From Pythium myriotylum (Eukaryota > Oomycota > Peronosporomycetes > Pythiales > Pythiaceae), in contig JALJCQ010000024.1 in NCBI GenBank assembly GCA_023091665.1, positions 1,240,001 through 1,304,000 on the forward strand: 64,000 nucleotides of DNA, given 5' to 3'. Each line of letters starts with the position of its first letter. Position 1 is the stretch's first letter. Shown piece after piece: positions 1 through 10,375 of this stretch. Under the pieces are notes generated by a model. It had not been told where the DNA came from. It saw nothing but the letters and a program-made list of their open reading frames with translations, and searched no databases. A program made the translations under genes and the position numbers.

Positions 1-20
1 CCTTGTGGTGTAGACGCTGG

Positions 21-119
21 TGAAAAGACTTCGCTTTTTGCTCTTAACTCCCCAAGTCTCCTCCCGCGGTTCGACGGAGGAGGCTTGGGGAGTTAAGAGC
101 AAAAAGCGAAGTCTTTTCA
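21..119. repeat. 44-bp foldback hairpin
   Basis: The left arm at 21-64 pairs with the right arm at 76-119 around an 11-nt loop. The outer 36 bp (21-56 with 84-119) are perfectly complementary, then one G-T pair, then 7 further perfect pairs. This length and perfection exceed chance and fit a young foldback or MITE-type element, or its terminal structure. No coding sequence lies inside. The window starts only 20 bases upstream, so an outer flank or target duplication cannot be judged. Confidence 0.9.
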
Positions 120-139
120 ATACAGGGTGAAACCCCAAG

Positions 140-164
140 GGGAGCCAGAAAGTTCCTGGCTCCC
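140..164. repeat. Small hairpin next to the foldback
   Basis: GGGAGCCAG at 140-148 is the perfect reverse complement of CTGGCTCCC at 156-164, with a 7-nt loop. It starts only 20 bases after the 44-bp hairpin and may be part of the same structured element. Confidence 0.7.
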
Positions 165-1292
165 TGAACCCTACATATTTAACTACCAGATCTGATAAGA
201 ACCCTACTCTGTGTGCTCTAACTGGAAATCGCTAATCCAAACTGAGAAAATCGGTAGAAATCGGTTTCTGGAGCGGATGAATCTGGTCAACATTCGGAGA
301 AAGCCAGCTTGTACCAGACAGAGAATCACCTACTGGGAAGGTCCAGTGGATGAACCCAGATCCTGCAACACTGTGCCAGACTGGAAAGGTGCGTGAGTAG
401 CTGGTACAGTATACCAGGCTACTGCCACGAAGTAACCCTTCTCATTCAATTTCCTAGCCTACTAAACCAGCGATCCACGTGCTGTGCCAAGGCGACAATC
501 CAGCGGGCTTCACGACCCCGTTGGCCAAGACCCCCCGAACTTCAAGCCTAAGTGCCTGCGGTTCACCCCGTCAGGGACTGTGACAGCGGGGTGTTAACGT
601 CAGCAGCGACCGACCAGCCCAAAGAGTCTTTGTGGACTCGTGAGCGGCAGGTTTTTGTCCCCACGCCTTCACCACACTACGTTGCTGGGGTGGCCGCGTG
701 TTCGGTCCTGGATGAGGCGTGGGCTACGAAGGAGCGGCTGCGCTGGGCTTGACATATTTCGCGGCGTGGCGGTGCGCGGGCACGATTCCGCTCGTTGTCG
801 CCGTTGCTGGTGCTTTTTTTGTTGGTCTCGATTGCCGTACCAGCCACAAATCGCAAAATTTGAGAATAACGTCGGATTGGCGTTAATTACCACCATTTTT
901 CTGCCTGTATGGTATGCAGATGGACTAAAGCATGGGTAGAGAAGTAGAGAATGTAACCACCGGATGGGCAGTAGTAGCGCCGAAAATAACCCTTTGAATC
1001 GAAAGGTCACAAGTGCAAGATTTTTCCTCCAATTCTTGATATTGCTACAATAATTGATTGCATCGAGGTGTAAAAGTTCCGCAGAGCGGGCTCCCCACGT
1101 TCTGCCAGGTACGAGTCAAATTGCGAAGCCATGCTACTGCAGATAGAAGTCCTAGCTCTAATCCTAGCTTCGTGGCGCTCTCAATACCCACACCTCCTGA
1201 AGAGATTGTCCAAAACAGCTTCATTTCAAATGACCACAGAGCTGTAAACCCGTAACCGTAACCGTAAACCCTACACTCGATCTCGAGTGTTG

Positions 1293-1365
1293 GAGTGGAT
1301 ACACCTCCAGGTACTGAGATAGTGTATTGAATGCACTACCTCAGTACCTGGAGGTGTATCCACTC
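1293..1365. repeat. 32-bp hairpin, MITE-like
   Basis: Arms 1293-1324 and 1334-1365 are complementary over 32 bp with one mismatch that would be a G-T pair. The loop is 9 nt. Like the hairpin at 21-119 it is isolated in gene-free sequence and has a different arm sequence, so the two are not copies of one another. Confidence 0.9.
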
Positions 1366-2910
1366 TGACAGGAGCTCTTCAATATTCAGTAAAAATTTTC
1401 CAAGCCTTGCCCCCTGACGATCAACAATGGCTCATAGCCGTGGAGAGCTCCGTGAATACCTGTAGATTCCGCCGCCTGCAGGAATGCACTCTCGTCATCA
1501 TGTATCACCAAAAAACTTTTTGTCGACCGAAATATGGACAGGTTCCAACTGTGGACCAGTATGAGATGAAACCCCCAATCGGCATTGCTGTTGGGCTAAA
1601 GAGCTCCGCTTTAGACCTGTTCGAAGAACGCATATCGCGCTCATGAGGTTGTTGTTTGCTAGAAGAGTGAAAATGTCGTCTCTCATGCCCCTGTACGTTC
1701 TTCGTTGTCTCTTCGATTTGTGATTTTGTTCGTCGACGTGTTCCTGCATCCCTGAAAGCCACTTCGACTGGCCACATGGTGGGGCCAGTCGCACATTCGA
1801 CATCTACGCTGCGTAGGAAAACAGAGGCGGTTTTCGATCTCACGAACGATTCTGGTGATGGTCGGTTGGTAGCCTACCGCTCGCTTGCGTCTTGGCGTTG
1901 GCCTTGCACTGGTATGCCGACGAGACGCTAAATAGTTGGACGTTCAAAAATGCATCACTTCCTAAGCAACCAGACGGCACAAGAGCCTCCGTGGTCTCAC
2001 CGATGTTTATGTTTCATGAACCGTCCGCAGCGGAGATCGAGATCAACCTCACGAGCGAAGTTTGTGTGTGTGGCCGCGGCGGACGTCACATCGTGTCTCG
2101 AGTTCGTAAGCAATACACTTCTAATAATAAGGATACAAAGCTTCGTTGGCCGCGAGTCAAAATTTATGAAGCCTATCGAGTCAAGCTGTGATTTGCACGG
2201 GCGATCTGCGAAGGTTTTCTACGTGGAGAATCTTCATAATAAAAGCCGGGGCGCTTCTGTGTGGGTGATTCGGTGGGGTCTCGTGGCTGGGATGGCGTGA
2301 CTTTCCCAGCTTCCCACCGTGCCCCATCGTTACAAAACCGTGTCGTCATCAGAGTTTGAGTGTGTTATCTCCCCACTAAAAACGGATCGAACGAGTAAAT
2401 CAGCCCTGAACCTCTATGAAGCTTATACCTCTCCGATACGGTTCATGACCAGCCGTATAACCCAATTGTTTATGATCCCGCTTTCATCTTTGAAAATGAA
2501 TAACTCGTGCCAGCGACATCGCGTTCGTGAGTCTCACTGTCCGGGATGACAACACAGCAGACAGGGCAATACCGTTCGTAATGATTTCGGCCAATGAGGG
2601 CCGCTCGTTTGCGATGATGTGGAAAAGCTTGAAGTGAGCTGGTGTACATGCGACGGGCGTGTAGCTTCCGAAGAGTCCAAAGCTTCCGCCGCGCTCTGGC
2701 CATCACGCTGTACACTGTACGCGACGTGAGGAGAACTGGCGAGACGAAGGAGCGATCCAAGAGCGAGCGAGCGAGCGAGAGAGAGAGAGAGAGGGGTGGC
2801 GTGCGTGCATCGGCACGAGCGAAGTGCGGCGGAGATCCGGAAGGCTGGGTAGTTGCACAACATTGATTTCTTTTGGGTGGAGGGACTAAACGCACGCTAA
2901 TCATACAACA

Positions 2911-3661
2911 CTAGACCTCGACGACCTCATCGCCGTCTCGTAGTTGTTTGTAGTGCTTGTTGCAGTAGTTGTGTGTGCGTCCAAAGGCTGCCCGCGTGCA
3001 GTTGTCGTACGAGCAACGCTTGCCACCGCCGTGGGCCCAGCACGAGCCGTTCGAGACCGCAACCTTGTTGCACTTGGGGGTCGAGCACCGAGTGCCGCCT
3101 CCGTGGGCCCAACACACGCCGCGCGACTTCCCTCGGCGCTCACAGCCAACCACGCTGCACTTGATTGATCCGCCTGGTTCCAACGAATCAGGAGCCCGGA
3201 GTCAGCCATCGTCCAAGAACCCAACCGACCAAATCTACTTCACACGGTAGGTACGCACCGTGTTTCCAGCAGAGACCGGCGTTCTTGGCGCTCGAGGTGC
3301 ATCCTTCCATCGTGCACTGCTTGCCACCCTATCCATCCATACATACAAATAAAAAAGAGTCGTCAGCACCATATCGGAGACCGTCGTGCAATCTCAACAG
3401 CGAAAAACGCACCCCGTGGCGGAAGCAGAGACCCTTGTTGATAATGTAGTTGTCGCAGCCATCGACCTTGCACTGGCGCGAGAGACGCTTCTGCTCCTTG
3501 GACATGCCGCGCAGTTTCTTGGCGCGCGACTTGGCGGCCCGAAGCGTGCTCGTCTTGCGCTCGCTGGCCGGCTTGGGCTCGGCGTTGAGCAGGAACGCGA
3601 GCGCGAGCTTGGCGCTCGAGCTCACGGGCGACGGCGACGCGCAGCTTTCGACCTTGAACAT
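2911..3661 (-). CDS. WRKY19-type C2HC zinc-finger protein (copy 1, clade A)
   Basis: A probable nuclear regulator of the oomycete-expanded WRKY19-like zinc-finger family. Three exons on the minus strand: 3661-3413, 3328-3259 (70 nt) and 3173-2911 (263 nt). The introns are 84 and 85 bp with GT-AG ends, giving about 193 residues. Five fingers follow one another: four C-X4-C-X9-C-X2-H units and a last C-X4-C-X11-C-X2-H. HGGG linkers follow the middle fingers. The N-terminal part carries LALAFLLN near residues 19-26, the motif shared with six other copies, then a basic KEQKRLSRQC lead-in. The start is uncertain: ATG at 3661 was chosen because the motif then sits as near the N terminus as in paralogues, but the frame is open to an ATG at 3916. 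DNA binding is inferred from the family, not shown. Confidence 0.82.
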
Positions 3662-5991
3662 GAGAGGCAAGTGGGCTGGACTGTTCGAATCGGAGACTGG
3701 CAATAGGGAGCTCCCGTTTTTTGTCGGTGGGTTCGGCTCGTGTGGACCACGCGTGCGACTGACGCGACCGGCGGTTTTAAGAGAGAGGCGCCCTTGCCCC
3801 GGCTTGTTGAAGTGTTCGAAGATATGGTCAGCACGGCCGCGACTTTGGGTGGCCCGGTCCATCACCTTTCTTTGCTCCGGACCCTGTCTGCTCGGCGACT
3901 CCTCTGTCCAGCACACGGCATTGTTGGCGAGACCACGACACTCGATCTAGTTGAAAGTCGAATGGTATTATATTTTAAATACAATAGTAGTACACTGGTC
4001 TAGTACATTTGGATTTTAATACCCGCTCGAATTGGAAACTTGGAAGACGCGTCTCGTGGCGCAGTTTAACGGTGGCAGACTATTCCAAAGCCCCAAAGAA
4101 AAGCGCGCGACTCGGCGTCTCGCGGCGAGACACTGTCGCCACCGAATGTGGTCAGGGCGCAAGCGCACGATCCGGGAGGCCGGCGCCTCCTACGAATTCA
4201 GCCGTCGTGGGTGGCGGGCGACGCGCCGACACCACGATCTCCCGGAAGGCACGATCGGATTGCGTAGAGATCGTGCGGTCGAGGGTTTCTTACAAGAGAA
4301 CGGAGCCGCGTCGGCCCTGTCTGTCGAAGCGGTGCAATGCCGCGGTTCGTGCCTGTTCCGATTTCATTGTTGGGGTGGAGAAGAGGAAGAACGGAGAAGA
4401 AGAAAAAGAGAGAAAGGAGGCCGCAACTGTGGGCCACGCGAGAGGTACGCTGTACCTCCTGAGAGGATACAAAACGATCCAGCCCGCTTCTCCTGATTGC
4501 GAAGAGCTCCTCTCGTGCAGCAGGTGACGGCCGTGAGAGAATCCAGTGCTCAATGAGACCATGGTGCCTTGATGGCCGCGAGCGGGTCTTGAGTTCACCG
4601 CCAAGTGATCGATGATGACGACACGAGACAGCACGTGGTGGATTTCGTCCAACGTCCATCGGTACAGTGCGAGGGCATCTTCCAGCTCAGCATGTGAAAA
4701 ATGGCGAAGATTCTATTGACGGTGGTGGTAAAGACACGCGCCCGAGTGCGAACTCACACAAGCTGCTCGTCTCCATCAAGTGTGTGGGGGGGAAAAGTTG
4801 GACAAATGGTTATGTATCCAACCTCCCCGACTAATGCCCATGGCGAACAGTGGCGGCTTGTGTATTGTCCTCCATCGACAGTGAATGCCTAACGCAGACC
4901 ACGAATGTCAACTCGGTCTCTACGCAAAAGGTTCTGCATGATGCGTGAGAGGCATGATGACAAAGAAAGAATCCAGCGGATCGGTCGTCATCAGTCGGGA
5001 GACGCCGCAACTATTGTTGCGGCAACCACCGCAAAACCTAACACTCGGATGAATCCGCGCAAGTTCCTCGGTGGGGCTATCCCAAAACACGACCTGTTAC
5101 GACCAGCTCAAGCGATCTCCGAGGCGTATCACAGAAGTGCTGATGATCGGGATCTCGCACGCATGTTGGCTCCCGATCTCTCAGGCTTGCGAATCGTTCC
5201 TGTACGGCTGTCTGACGCGGAGGGACTCCCTCCCACGTTACAGGGAGGAGCCGAGACGCGAGTGCTCGTGCAACTCTTAAATACACTAGTGTACAGTCCA
5301 AAGATACAATGATGACCCAAGTGTGCCATCGAGATTTTGTCCCCAGAGGAGCCGGAAATTTTTGAGACGGGCTTTAAACCCATCCATCCATCCATCCATC
5401 CATCCATCCATCTATCCATCGCTCTTTGGGTTGCAAGCAGCGAGAACTCTTCTGCTATGAACGACGAGAGAGCATTCACGATGGAGCCAGAGACCTCGTT
5501 CCGTTGTGGAAGGTGCGAGGAAGAGCCCGGCAATTTTCGGACATCTCCGAAAATAACGTGAGCCACACCAATTTCGGAAGAGAGTGTTCGCCCGATCAGA
5601 TGTCATCTCTCCAAAAACCATCTGGAACAAGAGCCAGATCATGGATTAATCACGACTGTCATCCAATGGCCCAATGAGAAGGCTGAACTAACCTTTTTGA
5701 CCAATCATACGAAATTTGAATGCCCGTCTCAGCTATGACTGAGAACCAGCTGGTTTCGCAGCGTGGCACTGTCGCTGATTTTGAAAGCGGCCGCGCTCTC
5801 ACGGTAGGCAACCTCCGGAAAAAAACCTCTGGACGACGTCCACATGGATCCAGAGCCCAGGATCACAGCCGCTTTCCCCGGATTCTCCATCCCGGGGGTG
5901 TCCCATCGGTCCGAAGAGCCAGGCGCGTGGGGGAAACTCTTTACCGGACGCTCGATTGTCGGAATCACAATTGAATCCTCCGACCAGCAAG
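3662..5991. other. Gene-free stretch with CATC microsatellite
   Basis: No supported gene. Open frames of up to 172 codons exist (for example 4009-4527 plus) but show no domain, and competing frames overlap. A perfect (CATC)10 tract occupies 5381-5420, apart from one CTAT interruption near its end. The 3' part must contain the promoter of the temptin-like gene starting at 5992. Confidence 0.5.
5381..5420. repeat. (CATC)n microsatellite
   Basis: Ten tetranucleotide units, the ninth changed to TATC. A simple repeat with no sign of function. Confidence 0.9.
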
Positions 5992-6498
5992 ATGATCAAG
6001 ACCGCCTCGCTCGCGCTTGTCGCCTCGGCCGCGCTGCTCTCGGGCTCGCAGGTCGACGCCATGGAGTCGTTCCTCGCCAAGATCCCCAACGGCTCGCTCT
6101 TCGGCAAGTGGCTCGGCCACACCGACACGGCCTACACGCAGTTCGGCAACGACTTCTCGTCCGCGTTCGAGTGGAACGAGCGTCTCTGCAAGCTCCCGTT
6201 CTCGGGCGCCAGCATGACCTACGGCGAGGCCTTTGGCGACCCGTGCTGCACGTGGAAAGTGGGCGCGACGCCGCAGACCATCACGGCGTGGGCCAAGGGC
6301 GGCCTCCCGACCAAGAAGACGGTCTGTGCCTCGGGTGGCTCGGGTGGCTCGGGCGGATCGACGCCGACTGTGACGAGCGCCGCGCCGACCCCGGCCTCGA
6401 ACAACAACAACAACAACAACAATGCTCCGAGCCCCGCGTCGCCGCCCGCGTCGTCCAACAGCAAGCCCAAGAAGAGCTGCAAGAAGAAGCTTTTGTAG
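5992..6498 (+). CDS. Secreted temptin-like protein 1
   Basis: An intronless gene for a 168-residue secreted protein. Residues 1-23 form a signal peptide ending VDA, the likely cleavage site. The mature part (24-95) has the temptin signature: IPNG, LGH, FG-x-DF and GEAFGDPCCTW, with cysteines at 66, 85, 86 and 112. Temptin is a component of the Aplysia mating attractant, and relatives are known in oomycetes. The tail is glycine/serine-rich, then eight asparagines, then proline/serine-rich, and it ends in a basic patch with one cysteine (C163, SCKKKLL). The ATG at 5992 was chosen over an in-frame ATG at 5956 because only it puts the signal peptide at the N terminus. AATAAA at 6572 is a likely poly(A) signal. 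Extracellular binding is inferred. Confidence 0.88.
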   Translation: MIKTASLALVASAALLSGSQVDAMESFLAKIPNGSLFGKWLGHTDTAYTQFGNDFSSAFEWNERLCKLPFSGASMTYGEAFGDPCCTWKVGATPQTITAWAKGGLPTKKTVCASGGSGGSGGSTPTVTSAAPTPASNNNNNNNNAPSPASPPASSNSKPKKSCKKKLL

Positions 6499-6571
6499 AC
6501 CTATCCCGTCAAATAAGTGTCCGGCGTTTTCCACACACACACAACAAGTTTTGCAGCCGTTTTTCAGCAGC

Positions 6572-6577
6572 AATAAA
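6572..6577 (+). terminator. Poly(A) signal of temptin-like gene 1
   Basis: AATAAA lies 74 nt downstream of the stop codon at 6496-6498, a usual distance for a eukaryotic cleavage and polyadenylation signal. Confidence 0.55.
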
Positions 6578-7599
6578 GCCAATTATGTACCTGTTGCTTG
6601 GAGCTTGGCATGACATGGCTTCTCTCTTGGACAACCAAACACTCGTCGACTATGTTCACAGGTCCACTCGTGACGAAGAGCTGGAGTGTACCTTCGAATC
6701 TGTCTGAATTGAGACAGTTGAATACGAAGTATGCGAAGCGAAGAAAGGCGTTCAACGGTCCATGGGCCGTTCCCGCAGTGGTCATAGCCCTCTGGGTGAG
6801 ATTGTGATAGAGAGATCCATGCCCTCGCGAACGTTGGTTGCTTTCATCGAAGGCGCGGGGCTACTGATGTTCTTACGCGCATATTCGTCGTCTAGTGTAG
6901 ATGATGGGGAGTTTGTGTTGGCGAACTCGGGCTTTCTCCGATTTGGACAGACCCCCACAAACGTGAGCGCAACCAAGCGGTCTTGTTCTTCGGTCTTGAG
7001 ACCGATAAGGAGACACTTGGCGAAGGTTTTACAGGTCGACGCTGCCAGATCCATCGACAAACTTCAGGGAACGCAGGTTGTTCATTCATCAGGGTCGTGC
7101 CTGAACCAAGATGGCCTATGATCGCCGTTAACGAACAGAACAAACAGTAAGTCAGCTGTGAGGTACGACGCGCTACCAGTGTAGCACGATCGAGGCCGTG
7201 AGCTCTCGTGCAGATGTATGGATGGTAAGGACACAGGTGGCCAAGATGATATCATCGGACACGCGAGCTTGCGCTACAATAATCAGTGTCAGCGAGCAGT
7301 CTCCGAAGGGTGTCCTGTAGGTGGTGCCAACTTGTGAAATGACTCGCAAGCGTGCTCGAAGGTGCTGGGCTCCCCAAACTGTTTACCATCGACTACTTCA
7401 CAGTGGCAATGGAGCAATACTGCCGTGGCGCAACACAGCACTGCTGGTGGAAGAGTCTTCTCGAGACCGATGACCGCCAAAGTCATCCACGATCGCCACA
7501 AGAAACTACACCCCAGTGCATCCTGACTAAGTTATCCACAGCGCCCAAGCTGCAAGTTTGCTCGGTGCGACCGAAGTGTCGCCAGATTGACGATGAAGT

Positions 7600-7615
7600 G
7601 GGGGGGGGGGGGGGG
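7600..7615. repeat. G16 homopolymer
   Basis: Sixteen consecutive G on the plus strand. A likely replication-slippage site whose length may be a sequencing uncertainty. Confidence 0.9.
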
Positions 7616-8690
7616 CGACACGCTGACCACTCTCGAGTCATCGAGTGGAGTGCGCTGTGGATCGGCGGCAGCAGCACTTTCCAGGTCTTGCACGGACTGT
7701 TGATTGCCGTCGCCATGGGCGGGTTTTCGAGCGACTCAACCGTGGATTCCCGACGCGTGATAAACAGGAGGTCTCCGAGATTTATTGTCCTCGCTTCGCC
7801 ACCTTCTCGGCTCACAATCGCGCGATCCAGCAAAGATAATAGCTGCGAGAAGGACAGCTAATACTAATCAGGACACCGAATGTTTCCCTGGCCCTGGATC
7901 CATCAAGCAGCAGGCGTCCAGTAGTATGCTGGCACCGCGAGCTCGTGGCCATACTGAAATAGCCCGCACGCCTTCTGTTGGAACCAGACCAGGGGCCCAT
8001 CCTCTCTGCCGTAAGCGAGACCAAGGACAAGACCGACTTAGCTTTGCCCGAGCGAAGCAGACGCCATGGGATCTCCACCGAGTCCGCCCCCCCTTAGAAA
8101 GAGTACATTACCGTAAGCACTGTACGGCGCTTGGACCAGCCGCGGCTCCCTTCTCAACCACCTGTTGCTCACGTTTTGTCGAAAGTGGCCCCTAGACTTG
8201 GTCCTTGGACCACCCGAATCCGGCGCGGATGTCCAGGCTTCCGGACAACTTCCTCAACCCGAGTCATCCAGAAGGGCCTCCGCGTCCGGACGGCGTGTTC
8301 CCCGCGAGCACCCGCTCGCCAACAATCCAGCAAACTCTGCTGGATTGGACCTCGTCCGGTGGTTATCCACCGGGCGTCCTATGCTCTACAGGATCATACG
8401 CTGGTGACTGAGAGTCCAGCTGGCCAGTCCACCGTGGGTGAGAAGGCCACCTGGACAATAGCGATTGTATCGGAAACTCGCTGGACCTCCGGAAAGGCAG
8501 CTGTGGCCCATCTGGTCCATTGCTGACACCAGCTGTTTTGCCAGAAGCCCGGATCCCGCGGATCCCCTGAACCTCCGGACGCTCGTTGAACACCCGCCGG
8601 ACGCCTCGACTTTACCGTCAACAAGGGAGAGAGCGAAGAAGACAATCCCGCACAACCGGACGGCGAGGGCTGCTTCCAGCCTCGCCCTTC

Positions 8691-8699
8691 TCATTCTCC
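8691..8699 (+). promoter_or_regulatory. Initiator-like site of temptin-like gene 2
   Basis: TCATTCTCC fits the oomycete initiator core (YCAYTYY) and lies about 55 nt before the ATG at 8749. The third paralogue has a similar TCACTCACC at a similar distance. Assignment is by consensus only. Confidence 0.4.
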
Positions 8700-8748
8700 A
8701 ACTCGCCTTCCTCTCCTCAAAGCAACTCCCCCTCAACAGACGATCACC

Positions 8749-9369
8749 ATGAAGGGCTTCACGACCGCCGCCATCGCCACCGCGCTCGTCGCCGTCTCGA
8801 CTGTCGAGGGCATGCAGTCGTTCCTCAAGCAGCTCCCGAACGGCGACAAGTTCGCCAAGTCGCTCGGCCACAAGGGCGACTCGGGCTACACGGCCTTCGG
8901 CACGGCCTTCCTCAACGCCGGCACGACCTGGAGCGCCGAGTTCTGCAAGCAGACCTTCCCGGGCGCCAGCATGACCAACGGCGAGGCCTTCGGTGACCCG
9001 TGCTGCACGTGGAAGGCCGGCGCCGCGGCGCCGCAGTCGGTCGAGGCCTTCACGACGCCGACCAAGAAGACCACGTGTGCCTCGGCCGGCGGCAACGGCG
9101 GCGGCAGCAGCGGCGGCAACAACGGTGGCAACAACGGTGGCAACAACGGTGGCAACAGCGGTGGTAACAACGGCGGCGACAACAAGAAGCCTTCCACCGG
9201 CGGCAACAACAACAACGGCGGTAACAACAACAACGGCGGTAACAACAACAACGGCGGCAACAACAACAGCGGAGGCAACAACAAGAAGCCGTCGACCGGC
9301 GGCAACAACAACAACGGCGGCAACAAGAAGCCGAAGGCCTGCAAGAAGAAGAAGAACCTCCTCGTCTAA
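8749..9369 (+). CDS. Secreted temptin-like protein 2 with Gly/Asn tail
   Basis: Intronless, 206 residues. The signal peptide is residues 1-21 (ends VEG). The temptin domain follows, with LPNG, LGH, YTAFGTAF, FCKQTFPG and NGEAFGDPCCTW in the same order as in copies 1 and 3. Domain identity to copy 3 is high, so the pair is a recent duplication. The tail of about 95 residues is almost pure glycine and asparagine in GGNN-type repeats with two KKPSTGG inserts. It ends in a lysine-rich patch with a single cysteine (ACKKKKNLLV). Such a tail is probably disordered and could bind wall polysaccharide or crosslink, but this is inference. The start ATG has a good context (ACCATGA). GC bias in the repeats is the same as in the domain, which argues against recent transfer. 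Confidence 0.9.
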   Translation: MKGFTTAAIATALVAVSTVEGMQSFLKQLPNGDKFAKSLGHKGDSGYTAFGTAFLNAGTTWSAEFCKQTFPGASMTNGEAFGDPCCTWKAGAAAPQSVEAFTTPTKKTTCASAGGNGGGSSGGNNGGNNGGNNGGNSGGNNGGDNKKPSTGGNNNNGGNNNNGGNNNNGGNNNSGGNNKKPSTGGNNNNGGNKKPKACKKKKNLLV

Positions 9370-9892
9370 GCGACTCGACCCGGAGTTCCATTCATTCGCG
9401 TTTGCCCCGTGTCAGCCCAGCGTTCGAGTCCGACTCGCACTCGGCGGCCGTAGCGTCAGGTGCAGTTTTGTGAACGGATATCTAAACCTTTGCGTGCAAA
9501 TCCCATCATACATACATGACTTGTGACATCTCAGTTCTCCATGTCTTGACAGTCTTCCGCTCGTCGTGCTTGTTCATGAACGCCCTCTCACCACTGGCCG
9601 ACCGCCATCTCCCGATCAGCGCCGAATGCGTTCTCCGGATCTCCGCATAGACCATGATCAGCGACACCACCGGGAACAAGCTGGACCATCAGAAAACAGC
9701 CGAGCTTAGAAGAGCCGGAAGGCCACGCCGCTGATCGCGAACCGCGTTCCTTCGTGACGGCACACCAAGGGCGTAGCGACCACGGAGTGTATTCTCCCGA
9801 GAAGACAATCGCTTCACCCGAAGTTGCTCTCACTCACCAAAATTCCTCGCCTTCGACAAAGCTTCCTCCGGCATCCCTCTCCTTCTCCAGCC
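9370..9892. other. Intergenic stretch upstream of temptin-like gene 3
   Basis: No gene seen. It must hold the 3' end of the second temptin-like gene and the promoter of the third. Confidence 0.5.
9830..9838 (+). promoter_or_regulatory. Initiator-like site of temptin-like gene 3
   Basis: TCACTCACC followed by AAAATTCC matches the initiator plus flanking element arrangement reported for oomycete core promoters. It sits about 60 nt before the ATG at 9893. Confidence 0.4.
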
Positions 9893-10375
9893 ATGCTCAG
9901 CTTCTCTCGCTCAGTTCTCGCGGTTGCCGCCGTGGCATCGGTCGCGCTGTCGTCGGTCGACGCCATGGAGTCGTTCCTCAAGCAGCTTCCGAACGGCTCG
10001 CTCTTCTCCAAGTCGCTGGGCCACTCGGGTGACTCGGGTTACACGGCGTTCGGCACGGCGTTCCTAAATGCCGACACGACCTGGAGCACGGACTTTTGCA
10101 AGCAGACGTTCCCAGGATCGAGCATGACCAACGGCGAGGCCTTTGGCGACCCGTGCTGCACGTGGAAGACCGGCGCTGCGGCGCCACAGACCGTGACGGC
10201 GTTCACGACGAGCCCGACCAAGAAGACGGTCTGCGCGTCGTCGTCGACCACGACCGCGCCAGCCTCGACAACGTCAGCACCGTCGTCGTCGTCGTCGACG
10301 ACCTCGACGACGCCTGCGCCGGCCAGCTCGACGCCCAAGCCCAACAGCAACTGCAAGCGTCGCCAGCGCCTGTAA
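9893..10375 (+). CDS. Secreted temptin-like protein 3 with Ser/Thr/Pro tail
   Basis: Intronless, 160 residues. Residues 1-24 are the signal peptide (ends VDA). The temptin domain carries LPNG, LGHSGDSGYTAFGTAF and NGEAFGDPCCTW. The tail is serine/threonine/alanine/proline-rich, of mucin type and likely to be O-glycosylated. It ends in a basic patch with one cysteine (NCKRRQRL). The in-frame ATG at 9824 was rejected because it would bury the signal peptide 23 residues inside. This copy and copy 2 share the run KTxCAS after the domain, so duplication was followed by replacement or fast change of the tail only. Confidence 0.9.
   Translation: MLSFSRSVLAVAAVASVALSSVDAMESFLKQLPNGSLFSKSLGHSGDSGYTAFGTAFLNADTTWSTDFCKQTFPGSSMTNGEAFGDPCCTWKTGAAAPQTVTAFTTSPTKKTVCASSSTTTAPASTTSAPSSSSSTTSTTPAPASSTPKPNSNCKRRQRL

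Larger units (their letters stand above)
1..2910. other. Gene-free stretch with hairpins
   Basis: I see no convincing gene here. Open frames are short and overlap on both strands without recognisable motifs. The stretch holds a 44-bp foldback hairpin at 21-119, a smaller hairpin at 140-164, an imperfect inverted repeat at 396-423, a 32-bp hairpin at 1293-1365, and a short GA-rich tract near 2775-2795. A degenerate run of CCGTAA units lies near 1249-1275. It resembles telomere-like sequence only loosely. The mix suggests remnants of small non-autonomous elements. Confidence 0.6.
6499..8748. other. Gene-free stretch between temptin-like genes
   Basis: No gene is supported. A run of 16 G occurs at 7600-7615. 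Overlapping open frames at 7352-7861 and 8131-8526 lack domains. The last 100 bases are pyrimidine-rich and contain the putative initiator of the next gene. Confidence 0.5.

Noticed and set aside
1249..1275. CCGTAA-type repeats resembling telomere sequence
   Set aside because: Only about four irregular units, not the TTTAGGG-type repeat expected for oomycetes; no array.
2470..2904. 144-codon minus-strand frame downstream of zinc-finger copy 1
   Set aside because: Runs through a GA/CT-rich low-complexity tract and has no domain.
4009..4527. 172-codon plus-strand open frame
   Set aside because: Arginine-rich low-information sequence in a GC-rich stretch with open frames on both strands; looks like a chance frame.
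5958..6582. Minus-strand frames opposite temptin-like gene 1
   Set aside because: Valine runs are the antisense of the poly-Asn tract; a shadow of the real gene.
8749..9369. Gly/Asn tail considered as a transferred or TE-derived insert
   Set aside because: It is in frame, the basic cysteine end is shared with both paralogues, and codon use matches the domain.
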